DNA of 64,000 nt from Bythopirellula goksoeyrii (GTDB lineage Bacteria; Planctomycetota; Planctomycetia; Pirellulales; Lacipirellulaceae), in contig NZ_CP042913.1 of NCBI RefSeq assembly GCF_008065115.1, positions 2,702,338 through 2,766,337 of the forward strand, given 5' to 3'. How positions within the stretch are numbered: the first letter of the stretch is position 1; every line of letters begins with the position of its first letter. The position numbers were made by a program, and so were the translations under genes. The notes beneath the pieces were generated by a model. It did not search any database. It was not told the origin of the DNA and was given only the letters and a program-made list of their open reading frames with translations. Of the stretch, positions 45,599 to 55,042 are shown piece by piece.

Positions 45599-47950
45599 CT
45601 AAGAATTGTCAGTTTCAGGCGAAGGCAGTTTGTCTGCCTGAAAGAAACCTCCTGTACGCCCCAGGAGAAGGGCAGGAAGTACCACGAGATCCCCCACCAG
45701 GGCTACGGAGAGCATTGCGAACATAAGCCAGGCAAAACGGGCAATAGGTACAAAAGGGCTAAGTGCATAGACGAGCAGACCTAGTCCGCAGATGAGAGTC
45801 GTTTCGAGCATTGCCAACCCACACTGGCGATAGGCCAATGCGACCGCTTCTCGGCGATCGCTACCTTGGCTGAGACCCCGACGAAACCACGAAAGAAAAT
45901 GCAAAGTGTCATCCACAGCGATTCCCAAGGCAACACTTGCTGTGAGCAAGGAGCCGATATCGACCCTTACGTGGATCAATCCCATGGCACCAAAAATAAT
46001 TGCGCATGGCAGTAAATTGGAAATCATCGAGACCCCGCCCGCAAGCAAGCTCTTGATTCCGATCTGCCCGCGTTGTAGGGGAGAAGTTGCCTCCCTCCAT
46101 GCTGGCCATAGATGGACAAACGCCAACAGGACCATGACAACTGAGATCAGCCAGGCGGCCGACAAAAAACCGGCCTTTAGGTCAACCAACATTTGCCGCT
46201 GTGTCTTTTGCACCAATGGCACTCCACCACAATAGACAAGCGACGTATTCTTGAATCCGAGTGCGCTTGCTTTCTCTAGGAGTGGGTCGAGTTCGTTGCT
46301 CAATGAATTCATGACTTCGCTGAACTTGAATATACTGCCTGCATAGGTGCGGGCACTAATTCTCCAGAGTTCTTCGTTGGGAGCTTCGGCGAAGAAGCCG
46401 TTCTGGGCAAACTCTGTGCGAAAGTTTTCCAGCTGGTTGTTAATGAACGTCTCACGGGCCACCTGGAACGGGCGGCGACTCTTGCGCTCGATTGGCGGGG
46501 CAAAGGTGGCAGCCGAAATGACAGCTCCAATCTGTGGGTGGTTGTCGACAAGACGAGCAATCGTTGCCACTAGGCGGAGTTTATCCAACATCCCCGGGGC
46601 GCTGCTCCCCGCTTCGGCATTAGGCATGCGCAGCACGATTTCAAGTGGGACCAAAGGACCGATATTCTCCTCGAACCAATCGTAATCCTGGATGATCCGC
46701 GAGTCATGGGTGAATAAATCGTAAACACGCGCGCTGGTTTGAAGTTGGGAGATTCCCCAACCACTCACGATAAAAGCAATCACGGTTGCAACCAGAATCG
46801 GCCACCGCAATCGTTGAACGATGTTTTGGAGAGTCGTCCAGGCAGTTGATTGGGGAGGACTCTCATCGGGATCCTCAGGCAGTAGCTTCAGCCTGGGGCC
46901 AAGCCATGAGAGCTGGCAGGGAAGCAATATAAACAGGATTCCTGTAGAAAGTAGCAATCCGACCGTGCCAAAAAAGGCAAACTTATCGACAGGTACCAGT
47001 GAACTAACCATCAGAGAGATCAAGCCAATCCCTGTTGTGGTCGTCGACAACAGACAAGGAACCAGTGCGTGCCTCATGGCCTGCGCAGGGGCATCTTCCA
47101 GGGAGACTTCACGGAGGCTGTCACGATAGTAATTCAACACATGCACGCACGTCGATACGGCCAGCACATACACTAGCGAGGGCACAATCAGCAAGACGCT
47201 ATCCATTTGCGTCCCTGAGAGCGTTATCACTGCCAGGCTCAACTGCTGACAAAACAAAGCGTCGAAGAATACGATAACGGCTAGTCCGACACTGCGAAAC
47301 AAGAGCACCATCAATAAGATACTCAGCCCATAAGAACCCAACATCATCGCAGCCATGTGGCGGTTACTTGCTTCGTCGATTGCCATCGAGTCGAGCGTCA
47401 GTCCAGCGAGGTGCAGATCGTTCTTAGTCAGACTCTTTTCTTGCTGAGCCCATTGTTCAATGGTCTGAACGACTTCGTCCCGATAGGGCCAACCCTCTTC
47501 AGACATCAATACTAACAGACAACCGGTTGTACTCTGGTCGCACGTAAGCCATCCACAGAGTCGTTTCTCAGCCTCCCTCCGCGATAGCGAAAGCGGCTCG
47601 GCCTGCAATTGAGCAATCACATCCTGCGGGGTCATGACTTTTCTAGTCAATACGATTCGCTCCCCATCACCCACGTCGATAGGGCTGCTCAGGAGATCGG
47701 CTAGCTCAGTTGCCCGTGGATCTTCGAGCGTAAAGCCATCCCAACTCACTACGAGCAAATCGTCAGAAACAAAGTGTTTTTGAAACCAGCGTAGGTCGTT
47801 CGTCTCTGCAAACGATTCCGGAAGCCAATCATCCGTATTAGTCGATCCCCCTTGAAAAGCTTCCAAGGCCTTCCATACCACGAAAGGATAGACGAGTAGC
47901 ACTAGAAGTAAGACAGCATCTCGATGGCGTAGGAAAAAAGAAAACCCCAT
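45599..47950 (-). CDS. RND/MMPL-type lipid exporter
   Basis: 783 residues. Two sets of helices: TM1 at the N-terminus, a first large periplasmic loop (about 35-205), helices to about 370, a second loop (about 400-590), then the final helices. Sequences such as ASNRHMAAMMLGSYGLSILL, FFDALFCQQLSLAVITLSG and LLTASVALGIAVDDTLHFLS fit the RND superfamily; the latter carries the Asp pair linked to proton movement. MMPL/HpnN-type members move lipids or hopanoids to the outer membrane. It is first in the minus-strand operon with the acyl reductase, glycosyltransferase and methyltransferase. Confidence 0.85.
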   Translation of the reverse strand: MGFSFFLRHRDAVLLLVLLVYPFVVWKALEAFQGGSTNTDDWLPESFAETNDLRWFQKHFVSDDLLVVSWDGFTLEDPRATELADLLSSPIDVGDGERIVLTRKVMTPQDVIAQLQAEPLSLSRREAEKRLCGWLTCDQSTTGCLLVLMSEEGWPYRDEVVQTIEQWAQQEKSLTKNDLHLAGLTLDSMAIDEASNRHMAAMMLGSYGLSILLMVLLFRSVGLAVIVFFDALFCQQLSLAVITLSGTQMDSVLLIVPSLVYVLAVSTCVHVLNYYRDSLREVSLEDAPAQAMRHALVPCLLSTTTTGIGLISLMVSSLVPVDKFAFFGTVGLLLSTGILFILLPCQLSWLGPRLKLLPEDPDESPPQSTAWTTLQNIVQRLRWPILVATVIAFIVSGWGISQLQTSARVYDLFTHDSRIIQDYDWFEENIGPLVPLEIVLRMPNAEAGSSAPGMLDKLRLVATIARLVDNHPQIGAVISAATFAPPIERKSRRPFQVARETFINNQLENFRTEFAQNGFFAEAPNEELWRISARTYAGSIFKFSEVMNSLSNELDPLLEKASALGFKNTSLVYCGGVPLVQKTQRQMLVDLKAGFLSAAWLISVVMVLLAFVHLWPAWREATSPLQRGQIGIKSLLAGGVSMISNLLPCAIIFGAMGLIHVRVDIGSLLTASVALGIAVDDTLHFLSWFRRGLSQGSDRREAVALAYRQCGLAMLETTLICGLGLLVYALSPFVPIARFAWLMFAMLSVALVGDLVVLPALLLGRTGGFFQADKLPSPETDNS

Positions 47951-47998
47951 CTATTTGCACAGTTCCGCGGTGCGTTGGCGAAGAGGTAAGAAATGGTC

Positions 47999-48152
47999 TG
48001 CAGATGAACGCGGATCTAGCGGATTAGCGCGGACTCATTCCCCACCAATTCAGACACCTGTTTCGATTGGTTTTGCTGATGACACCTATCTGAGCCAACC
48101 CAGATCATTCAGATCCGTGAAAATCCGCCCAATCAGCGTTCATCCGTGTTCT
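47999..48152. repeat. Long-hairpin word repeat, CGCGGAT type
   Basis: Arm 1 (47999-48041): CTGCAGATGAACGCGGAT, then CTAGCGGATTAGCGCGGACT. Arm 2 (48110-48152): AGATCCGTGAAAATCCGCCC followed by AATCAGCGTTCATCCGTG. Words are GCGGAT and its complement, with an unpaired interval of 68 nt. It starts 48 bp upstream of the RND exporter start and ends 7 bp from the nuoD stop. Confidence 0.8.
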
Positions 48153-48158
48153 ATATTC

Positions 48159-49364
48159 TTAGCGATCGATTTCACCCATCACAATATCCAGCGAACCCAC
48201 GATGGCTGGCACATCGGCAATCAAGCAGCCTGCACACAAGGGGCCGGTGACCGATAGATTGCAGAAGGAGCTGCTGCGTGCACGCGTCCGCCAGGGTATC
48301 GGGGAACCGTCGCTAACGAGATAGAAACCCATCTGTCCGCGTGGTGCTTCCGTTTCGAGGTAGGCCTCACCCACAGGGAGTTTCTGGTTGAGTTTCACAG
48401 GTTCGCCATAATTGCCGGTTGCTGTGCTGTAGTATTCGATCGCCTGGCGGACCAAATCGATGGATTGAATTACTTCAAGCATCCGCACATAGAATCGATG
48501 CCAACAATCGCCAAGTACTGCATCAGAGGGTATTTGGGGATATTTGTGGTCTTTGGGGTAGTGCCCATTTTTCTCAACGATCACCTCAAAGGCGTAACCT
48601 TCGTACATGGCAGTATAGATTTCCTCGCCATCTCGCCGGAGGTCATGGTCCACACCACTTCCTCGAAGTACCGGCCCACTCGTGCCATAGCTAATTGCCA
48701 TCTCCGGCGAGAGAAGGCCGATCCCGGCTGCTCGCTTGACGAAAATCGCATTGGTTGTCAACAACGTGTGGTATTCAGCAATAAGCGGCTCGAACTGATC
48801 CAGGAATGCCGAGCATTTTTCTAGCCAACCCGGTGGCAAGTCAGCAGTTGCCCCTCCGACAGTCAAATAGCTGTAGGTAAGTCTTGCGCCACACGCCTCT
48901 TCAAAAAGATCAAGAATCTTCTCGCGCTCGCGAAAGGCATATAGAAACGGGCTGAAGGACCCGAGGTCCAAGCCATAAGCACCCATGCCAACAAGATGGC
49001 TGGCGATGCGCCCCATTTCGCTAATGATCACCCGCAAGTGACGTCCCTTCTCGGGTGGCTCATACTTCATTAACTTCTCGACAGCCAGTGACCAGCCGAG
49101 ATTCATATTCATGCCCGCGAGATAGTCCATCCGGTCGGTGTAGGGAATCCACTGCCGTGGGGTTAGGTTCTCTCCAATTTTCTCAGCACACCGATGTAAG
49201 TAGCCGATGTGCGGAGTAACCTCGGAGACGATTTCACCGTCGGTACGAAGCACCAGCCGCAACACCCCATGCGTACTCGGGTGCTGAGGACCCATATTCA
49301 CCAACATCTCGTCGGTGCGAACATCAAATTCAATGACCCGAGGGTCGTCGATAGTAGCGGTCAT
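48159..49364 (-). CDS. nuoD: NADH-quinone oxidoreductase subunit D
   Basis: 401 residues. Corresponds to the 49-kDa subunit of complex I, which forms part of the quinone-binding site in the peripheral arm. Signatures: NMGPQHPSTHGVLRLVL, GYLHRCAEKIGE, GRIASHLVGMGAYGLDLG, GPVLRGSGVDHDLRRD, and a C-terminal ADVPAIVGSLDIVMGEIDR. Length is normal. It is the last gene of the nuoI-A-C-D cluster; 18 bp separate it from nuoC. Confidence 0.97.
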   Translation of the reverse strand: MTATIDDPRVIEFDVRTDEMLVNMGPQHPSTHGVLRLVLRTDGEIVSEVTPHIGYLHRCAEKIGENLTPRQWIPYTDRMDYLAGMNMNLGWSLAVEKLMKYEPPEKGRHLRVIISEMGRIASHLVGMGAYGLDLGSFSPFLYAFREREKILDLFEEACGARLTYSYLTVGGATADLPPGWLEKCSAFLDQFEPLIAEYHTLLTTNAIFVKRAAGIGLLSPEMAISYGTSGPVLRGSGVDHDLRRDGEEIYTAMYEGYAFEVIVEKNGHYPKDHKYPQIPSDAVLGDCWHRFYVRMLEVIQSIDLVRQAIEYYSTATGNYGEPVKLNQKLPVGEAYLETEAPRGQMGFYLVSDGSPIPWRTRARSSSFCNLSVTGPLCAGCLIADVPAIVGSLDIVMGEIDR

Positions 49365-49382
49365 ATATTTTCCGTGGCAGGA

Positions 49383-49913
49383 CTACCTGCCTCTGATTCC
49401 GTGATATTCCAAAGGCATTTCATAGTCTTTTCGCAAGGGATGTCCCACCCAGTCTTCCGGACACAGAATTCGTCGCATGTTTGGGTGATCGATGAATTCC
49501 ACTCCCAGCAGGTCGTAAAGTTCGCGCTCATGCCAGTCGGCCGTAGCCCAGATCATGGAAACCGTATCGAGTTGTGGCAAGTTGCCGACTTCATCGTTCT
49601 GCCAGCGCGGGAGCATCACCTTGAGTACCAGGCTGTGCTTGTGTTGCATGCTGAACAGATGGTAGACGACTTCCAAATGAGGTTCCCATTCAGCTTTGGC
49701 AGCCTTCTTTTCATCCGTATGCAAATAGTCCACTGCAGTTATGCTGTTGAGGTAGTCGAAAGCCAAACTCGGTTCGTCGCGAAGATACTGGCACACTTCG
49801 ACGATTCCCTCTGGCGTGACCTCGATCCAGGGATCGACATTTTCCAGATTAGCGCCCGAAATCTTGTCGCCAAATTTCTGCTTGAGTTGGTCAACGAATG
49901 CTTGTCCGCTCAT
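49383..49913 (-). CDS. nuoC: NADH-quinone oxidoreductase subunit C
   Basis: 176 residues; 30-kDa subunit of complex I. Recognised from FDYLNSITAVDYLH, HLEVVYHLFSMQHKHSLVLK, ATADWHERELYDLLGVEFID, HPNMRRILCPEDWVGHPLRK and the C-terminal DYEMPLEYHGIRGR. Separate from NuoD (not fused as in E. coli). It lies 88 bp downstream of nuoA, with no nuoB in the gap. Confidence 0.95.
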   Translation of the reverse strand: MSGQAFVDQLKQKFGDKISGANLENVDPWIEVTPEGIVEVCQYLRDEPSLAFDYLNSITAVDYLHTDEKKAAKAEWEPHLEVVYHLFSMQHKHSLVLKVMLPRWQNDEVGNLPQLDTVSMIWATADWHERELYDLLGVEFIDHPNMRRILCPEDWVGHPLRKDYEMPLEYHGIRGR

Positions 49914-50001
49914 GGTTTCATCACAGAGAGAGTGTTGAGGATATTTGTAATACTATCGCCGACAAATTGGGGGAGCAGCAAACTCTAAGGGCCGAAATAT
50001 T

Positions 50002-50631
50002 CTAAGCCGACAGCACCGAACCACCAGAACGCTGAGTCGCTTCCATCGCACGAGGGGGCGCTCTCCCCACAACTTCGCCGCGCTGATTCGTGGTGGCTCG
50101 CACCCAGTCCAGGTCTCCCCGTCGCCAGACGTACGCAAACCCCACCAGCAAGACGGCAAAGAAAACCGCGATATCTGCGAACGAAGTCAAAGCCAGCTTA
50201 CGCGCAGTGGCACGAACTCCTTCGGCGCCCCCTTCTCCTACGACAGGAGCGGCACCCATTTCCTCAAATCGCATCGCCGCCATCGGCGAGAGTTGGTTCG
50301 CGTCCCCTTCGGAAAGGACTTCTGACGCAACAATTGGCATGTTCGGAGAGGTAAGTTGAGTCGCTTTCCCAAATACCGTGGCCCAAGGAAAAAAGAAGGC
50401 AATTTCGACATCGAAAATGATAAACAGCAACGCAACCACGTAGAAGCGCAAGTCGAATTGTACAAAACTAGAACCGATTACCGGCTCGCCACATTCGTAA
50501 ACCTCGAGCTTCTCTTCATTAGGCAGATTGGGACGGACAAGTCTGCCAATGAGTAGATTCGCAAAGAGAAAGACCGCGGCAACGCCAGCGAACAATGCCA
50601 AATAGGCCACGACTGCAGTAGGTGTTGCCAT
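50002..50631 (-). CDS. nuoA: NADH-quinone oxidoreductase subunit A, with insertion
   Basis: 209 residues, against about 120-150 for the family. TM1 (about 8-28), then NEEKLEVYECGEPVIGSSFV and FDLRFYVVALLFIIFDVEIA with the acidic TM2 (the conserved DVE) and FFFPWATVFGK. The usual third helix is found only at about 150-168 (DIAVFFAVLLVGFAYVWRRG). Between them lies an insertion of about 60 residues (90-150), without hydrophobic character. The C-terminal 35 residues are also extra. NuoA sits in the membrane arm next to the quinone chamber. Confidence 0.9.
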   Translation of the reverse strand: MATPTAVVAYLALFAGVAAVFLFANLLIGRLVRPNLPNEEKLEVYECGEPVIGSSFVQFDLRFYVVALLFIIFDVEIAFFFPWATVFGKATQLTSPNMPIVASEVLSEGDANQLSPMAAMRFEEMGAAPVVGEGGAEGVRATARKLALTSFADIAVFFAVLLVGFAYVWRRGDLDWVRATTNQRGEVVGRAPPRAMEATQRSGGSVLSA

Positions 50632-50693
50632 AATTACTGTTTAATTTCTAAATTAGCCGCGATCGCGATACTGTGCGTCGCAGAGTTCAGCGT

Positions 50694-51242
50694 TTATTGA
50701 TTCGGACCACCATGTACCGGCTCGGTGATCACCTTGGACTGGGCTACCGCCGTCGGATTGAGCGACGATCTGCCCCAAGCCACGTCAAGTGGCAAGCGAG
50801 AGAAATCGACAACACATCCATCCCGGCTATAACAACTCAAATCGTGAGTACCTCCCATGAAAATACAATCCACAGGACATGGTTCTACGCACAACGCGCA
50901 AAACATGCATTTGGTATAGTCGATTGCGTAGCCAGTAATCTTAAAGCCTTTGCCTCCCTCGACTTTTTCTTTGCCGATGTAAATACAATCGACTGGACAT
51001 GCCTTCGCACATTGATCGCACGAAATGCAGGTTGTCAGATCAAAGCGATGGAAGCCCCGATAGCGAGCTGCTACTGGCACCGGCAATTCGGGGTATTCAA
51101 AATGTTCGGTGAATGTCTTTCGATCTGGGCGGTAAGTCTTGAACCAGGTTCGCAACGTTACCCACATTCCGTCGGCAACAGTATACACCGCCTCAAAAAC
51201 GTTTCCCAACCATGGCCAGACTCGTTTGAGTCCCTGGATCAT
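50694..51242 (-). CDS. nuoI: NADH-quinone oxidoreductase subunit I
   Basis: 182 residues from the ATG at 51242, supported by an AAGG eight bases upstream; an in-frame start at 51287 would add 15. Two 4Fe-4S motifs: [19 protein letters not shown] and [20 protein letters not shown], each CxxCxxCxxxCP. These are clusters N6a and N6b, which pass electrons towards the quinone. The N-terminal part ([20 protein letters not shown]) is typical. It is first in the nuoI-A-C-D cluster, an order different from the usual A-B-C-D and so on. Confidence 0.95.
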   Translation of the reverse strand: MIQGLKRVWPWLGNVFEAVYTVADGMWVTLRTWFKTYRPDRKTFTEHFEYPELPVPVAARYRGFHRFDLTTCISCDQCAKACPVDCIYIGKEKVEGGKGFKITGYAIDYTKCMFCALCVEPCPVDCIFMGGTHDLSCYSRDGCVVDFSRLPLDVAWGRSSLNPTAVAQSKVITEPVHGGPNQ

Positions 51243-52073
51243 AATTTGCCTTGATCCTCTCCGTTGAATGTCAACCAGCGGTCTCAATGGTAATGAGCAA
51301 CTGCTGCTAGCTTCGTTTAATCAAATGTGCGAAACCTGAATTATAGAACGACTTCCTAACGTCGCAACCGCTAGAAAGCGCGATTTATTCAGCAGGTCAT
51401 GACCTCTAGAGTAGAGCGAGTCCGAGTGAGAATTAAGCGGCTACCAAAGTGGTGCCCGGATAGAGAAATGAACTGACAATTCGACATGGCATAGACTACC
51501 CGCGTGGCATGACAAACGGATGCTGGAATCGGTTACTGCTTGGTCTCGGCACATCCCCCCAGAGCATGGGGCATGCCAGAATTCCTCTTGCGTCCAAAGT
51601 CCAGGAAGAATGCGAGCGAAATCGGGGCCATAAATCAAAAAAAACTTCACAATTTCTAATACTAGCTTCAGTCTGGTGAAAGTTATCAATCGCTGGGATT
51701 GGGATAATTGACAATTCTGGTCCAGAGTAATGTATGGATATAAGTTCCTTTATAGTAATAGTTTACGGAGATCTTAGTGTGGTCCCGGTTGGGGCGGCAT
51801 GCCGAATTCCTTGCTTTTCACACTGAATGGGCGTCAAATTGCATGCCAATTCCCTTCGTTCAGACCGAAATGCCGAGCTTGTGCCCTATCCGATTGCTTG
51901 ACTACGGTCAATCACCACGTAGAGTGGATTACAGGGACTTCACTTGAAGTTCCGCCCGTTTGCGGAAATCCACCTCGTATTTTGACCTTCGGAATTTTGC
52001 AAACAACAACTCGGGGGCCGCGCCGATTTTATCTAAGGTGAAATGAAGGCTCCTGTTACGAAGGAATCGACCC
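51243..52073. other. 831-bp intergenic region
   Basis: Divergent space between nuoI (minus) and csrA (plus). The part from 51600 to 51780 is AT-rich and a likely place for promoters, for example TTGACA at about 51707. Several frames of 60-80 codons exist but have no ribosome binding site or family resemblance. I see no gene or RNA. Confidence 0.4.
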
Positions 52074-52307
52074 ATGCTGGTTTTATCTCGAAAAAAGAAT
52101 GAGAGTATCGTTATCAACGACGACATCACGATCGTGGTCGTTGAGATTCGCGGCGACAAAGTTCGTTTAGGCGTTGAAGCTCCTAAAGAAGTTCCAGTGC
52201 ATCGTAATGAAGTCTACGAAGCAATTCGCCGTAATTTGCCCGTCTCAAACGATACCGCTAATAATGAAGAACCAGCCGAGCGCGATTCTCTCAATTCTGC
52301 TGAGTAA
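52074..52307 (+). CDS. csrA: Carbon storage regulator CsrA
   Basis: 77 residues. RNA-binding global regulator that binds GGA motifs in mRNA leaders. Recognised from [39 protein letters not shown] and [13 protein letters not shown]. The C-terminal tail (residues 60-77, Asn/Glu/Ser-rich) is an addition beyond the standard 60 or so residues. AAGGAATCG precedes the ATG. It stands alone after a long leader region. Confidence 0.96.
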   Translation: MLVLSRKKNESIVINDDITIVVVEIRGDKVRLGVEAPKEVPVHRNEVYEAIRRNLPVSNDTANNEEPAERDSLNSAE

Positions 52308-52516
52308 TTCCGTAGCCTAGGCTCAAGGCCTGCGATGACAGCTAGGGCGCTTCGGCGGTTTTCCGGGTAAAGATGGCTTCCCCGCTTCTACTCTCCCACT
52401 TGACGTCCGCCGACGATTATCTTACCTGTATAGTCCCACAGCGTAAGTGCGTGTGGCGACAAGCAGCCTGTCAATCATCCCTCCAGCTTCAAGTTGGCCG
52501 AGATGTTATTGATATC

Positions 52517-52588
52517 GGCCCCTTCGTCTAGTGGTTAGGACACCGGCCTTTCACGCCGGCAACGCGGGTTCGAGCCCCGCAGGGGTCA
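52517..52588 (+). tRNA. tRNA-Glu (TTC)
   Basis: 72 nt. Acceptor arms GGCCCCT and AGGGGTC (with one G-T pair), discriminator A at 52588. The anticodon arm is CCGGC-CTTTCAC-GCCGG, giving anticodon TTC. The T-arm has GGTTCGAGCC. CCA is not encoded. It lies between csrA and argC. Confidence 0.97.
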
Positions 52589-52775
52589 TTACATTATCTC
52601 TACAAGCCATTCTGCTTCATAGTAGCAAGAAAGCGGACGGCACACGGAGTGTGCCTGCTCCGTTCCCACATTGCTGAACCCATGGCGGGCGACTTCTGTC
52701 GTTTGTATACTCAAAAGGCTGTGCCCGCAGCGTAGGAAACCTACCTTCACCCTCCAGAGATTTAGGCCAAACTAG

Positions 52776-53786
52776 ATGATCAGAGTGGCAATCCTTGGTG
52801 CTACCGGCTATACCGCCCGGGAATTGTTGGAGCTATTGCTCCGGCATCCCGAAGTGGAGGTCACTGCGCTGGGAACCCGCCAAGAGGATCGCCCCCACCT
52901 TGCAAATGTGCATCCGGCCCTTCGAGGTCGCATTGATCTGTGCCTAGAGAATCTTTCGCCTGCCGAAGTAGCCGAGAGGGCCGACTGTGTCTTCGGCTGC
53001 TTGCCCCATGGTGCTAGTGCAGAAGTCATCGCGGAACTATTGGACAACGACTGCCGGGTAATCGACTTTAGTGCGGACTATCGATTGAATGATCCCGACG
53101 TCTATGAGAAATGGTATCAGGTGAAGCACCCCGATCCCAAGCGGATGGGAAAGACGGCGTATGGGTTACCGGAGTTGTTCCGTGATCAGATTCGCGGAGC
53201 CGACTTGGTAGCGAATCCCGGCTGCTATCCCACCGCTGCGATTTTAGCCTTAGCGCCCTTGCTGAGAGCCGGCAAGGTCAATCCGCAAGGAATAGTTATT
53301 GACGCCAAGAGTGGCGTCACCGGTGCTGGACGCTCGCCCAAAGCACACCTTCATTTCCCCGAGATCAACGAGAATCTCATGCCATATGGTGTCGGCACGC
53401 ATCGCCACACTCCCGAGATCGATCAGATCCTCAGCACTTGGGCGGAAGTGGAAACCAATGTGGTATTCACACCACACTTGATCCCAATGGATCGCGGAGA
53501 GCTGATCACTGCATATGCCGATGTGACTCCCGGCACCACGGAAAATCAGTTGCGGGAAACTTTGCAAGAATTTTACAAGGATGAACCTTTCGTCCGCATC
53601 GTTGATCATCTACCGGGTACAAAGGATGTTGCCCACACCAATTTTTGCGATGTGACGGTGCGTGTTGTCGGCAGCAAAGCGGTGATCATTGGCGCGATTG
53701 ACAATTTGATCAAAGGGGCGTCCGGGGCGGCAGTACAGAATTTCAACGTGGTTTACGGCTTCAAAGAAACAATGGCCTTGCTTTAG
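52776..53786 (+). CDS. argC: N-acetyl-gamma-glutamyl-phosphate reductase
   Basis: 336 residues. Reduces N-acetylglutamyl phosphate to the semialdehyde in arginine synthesis, using NADPH. N-terminal Rossmann motif [20 protein letters not shown]. The catalytic Cys150 is in [17 protein letters not shown]. The later [20 protein letters not shown] and [19 protein letters not shown] complete the match. Length normal. It is followed after 62 bp by argJ. Confidence 0.97.
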   Translation: MIRVAILGATGYTARELLELLLRHPEVEVTALGTRQEDRPHLANVHPALRGRIDLCLENLSPAEVAERADCVFGCLPHGASAEVIAELLDNDCRVIDFSADYRLNDPDVYEKWYQVKHPDPKRMGKTAYGLPELFRDQIRGADLVANPGCYPTAAILALAPLLRAGKVNPQGIVIDAKSGVTGAGRSPKAHLHFPEINENLMPYGVGTHRHTPEIDQILSTWAEVETNVVFTPHLIPMDRGELITAYADVTPGTTENQLRETLQEFYKDEPFVRIVDHLPGTKDVAHTNFCDVTVRVVGSKAVIIGAIDNLIKGASGAAVQNFNVVYGFKETMALL

Positions 53787-53848
53787 GGCGTTCGCTATGT
53801 CCCTTCAGAATAGTTGATTGACAATCTGAGTTTTCGGTGGATGGCACT

Positions 53849-55042
53849 ATGGCAGAGAAACTACCCAAGGGTTACCGAGCGGCTGGCGTCTACACGGGCG
53901 TCAAGAGAAACCCCACCAAAAAAGATCTCTCGCTGTTCATCTCAGATCGCCCCGCGATTGCTGTAGGTGTCTACACGCAAAACTTGGTCGTGGCGGCACC
54001 AGTCAAGTTGTGTCAGTCCAGGACCCCCGCAAAGTCTATTCTGGCCGTTGTGGCCAACTCAGGTGTGGCCAATGCCTGCACCGGAGAGCAAGGCGATAAA
54101 GATGCGCTTTTCATGGCCGCCAAGACGGCCCAAACATGTGGAGTCGACCCCGAGCAAGTATTGGTCATGTCGACAGGTGTAATCGGCGAGATGCTGCCGA
54201 TGGACAAAATTTCAGCCGGCATCGACGAGGCCTTTCCGTTGCTCAACACCGATGAGCAATCACTCGTCGATGCAGCTCGCGGGATTCTAACGACCGACAC
54301 TGTCCACAAGATCAAGACTCGGGAGTTTGAGATCGACGGTGTGCAGATTTGCATCACCGGTGTCGCCAAAGGTGCAGCCATGATAGGACCCAACCTGGCT
54401 ACGATGCTGGCCCTGATCCTGACCGATGCGAATATCAGCGCCGACGATGCCGACGCCGGCCTCAAGGACGCCGCCGATGAATCATTCAATTGCATTAGCG
54501 TCGACGGCCACACGAGTACCAATGATACGGTTCTCTTGTTAGCCAACGGGTCAGCAGGTGGCCCCCAACTCTCTGGACCTGCCTTGGCTAAGTTCCAAGC
54601 GACTCTGGTCGAGGTTTGTGAAGACCTGGCCCAATCCATTCCGGCTGATGGCGAGGGGGCATCCCATCTAATTACGGTTGAAGTTCACGGCTGCCAAACA
54701 CGCAGGGATGCCGTCAAAATCGCCAAAACCGTTGCTGACAGCACTTTGGTCAAGACAGCGATTGCCGGGAATGACCCCAACTGGGGACGCATTGTCTCCG
54801 CAGCGGGCTACGCTGGTATAGAGTTTGATCCTGCCAAGGTGAGTCTCCTGGTCAATGGCATGTTGCTATACGATCAAGGCCAACCGGTGAAGTTCGACGA
54901 AGCTGCTGTTTCCGAGTCCATGCGCTCCCAACGCGATACGGGCATTGTGCTCTTGATGGATGGAGGGGAAGCCTCGGCACGATTTTGGACCACCGATCTC
55001 ACTGCGGAATACGTTCGACTTAACGCCGACTACCATACCTGA
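53849..55042 (+). CDS. argJ: Glutamate N-acetyltransferase / amino-acid acetyltransferase
   Basis: 397 residues from the ATG at 53849 (a GTG at 53837 is in frame). Transfers acetyl from N-acetylornithine to glutamate, closing the cyclic arginine pathway; the protein autocleaves at a Thr. The cleavage motif GAAMIGPNLATMLALILTDA places nucleophile Thr185. LPKGYRAAGVYTGVKR at the start and AIAGNDPNWGRIVSAAGYAG later are diagnostic. The stop overlaps the start of the potassium-channel gene by 1 bp. Confidence 0.97.
   Translation: MAEKLPKGYRAAGVYTGVKRNPTKKDLSLFISDRPAIAVGVYTQNLVVAAPVKLCQSRTPAKSILAVVANSGVANACTGEQGDKDALFMAAKTAQTCGVDPEQVLVMSTGVIGEMLPMDKISAGIDEAFPLLNTDEQSLVDAARGILTTDTVHKIKTREFEIDGVQICITGVAKGAAMIGPNLATMLALILTDANISADDADAGLKDAADESFNCISVDGHTSTNDTVLLLANGSAGGPQLSGPALAKFQATLVEVCEDLAQSIPADGEGASHLITVEVHGCQTRRDAVKIAKTVADSTLVKTAIAGNDPNWGRIVSAAGYAGIEFDPAKVSLLVNGMLLYDQGQPVKFDEAAVSESMRSQRDTGIVLLMDGGEASARFWTTDLTAEYVRLNADYHT

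Noticed and set aside
49209-49988. A 259-codon plus-strand frame over nuoC and nuoD
   Set aside because: Antisense to two clear complex I genes; no supporting features.
51707-51740. A sigma70-like promoter TTGACA upstream of csrA
   Set aside because: The -10 box at proper spacing is poor, and planctomycete promoter consensus is not certain; mentioned only within the intergenic entry.
51799-52041. An 80-codon frame before csrA
   Set aside because: No family resemblance, Cys/Pro-rich composition and no conserved context; more likely the leader region of csrA.
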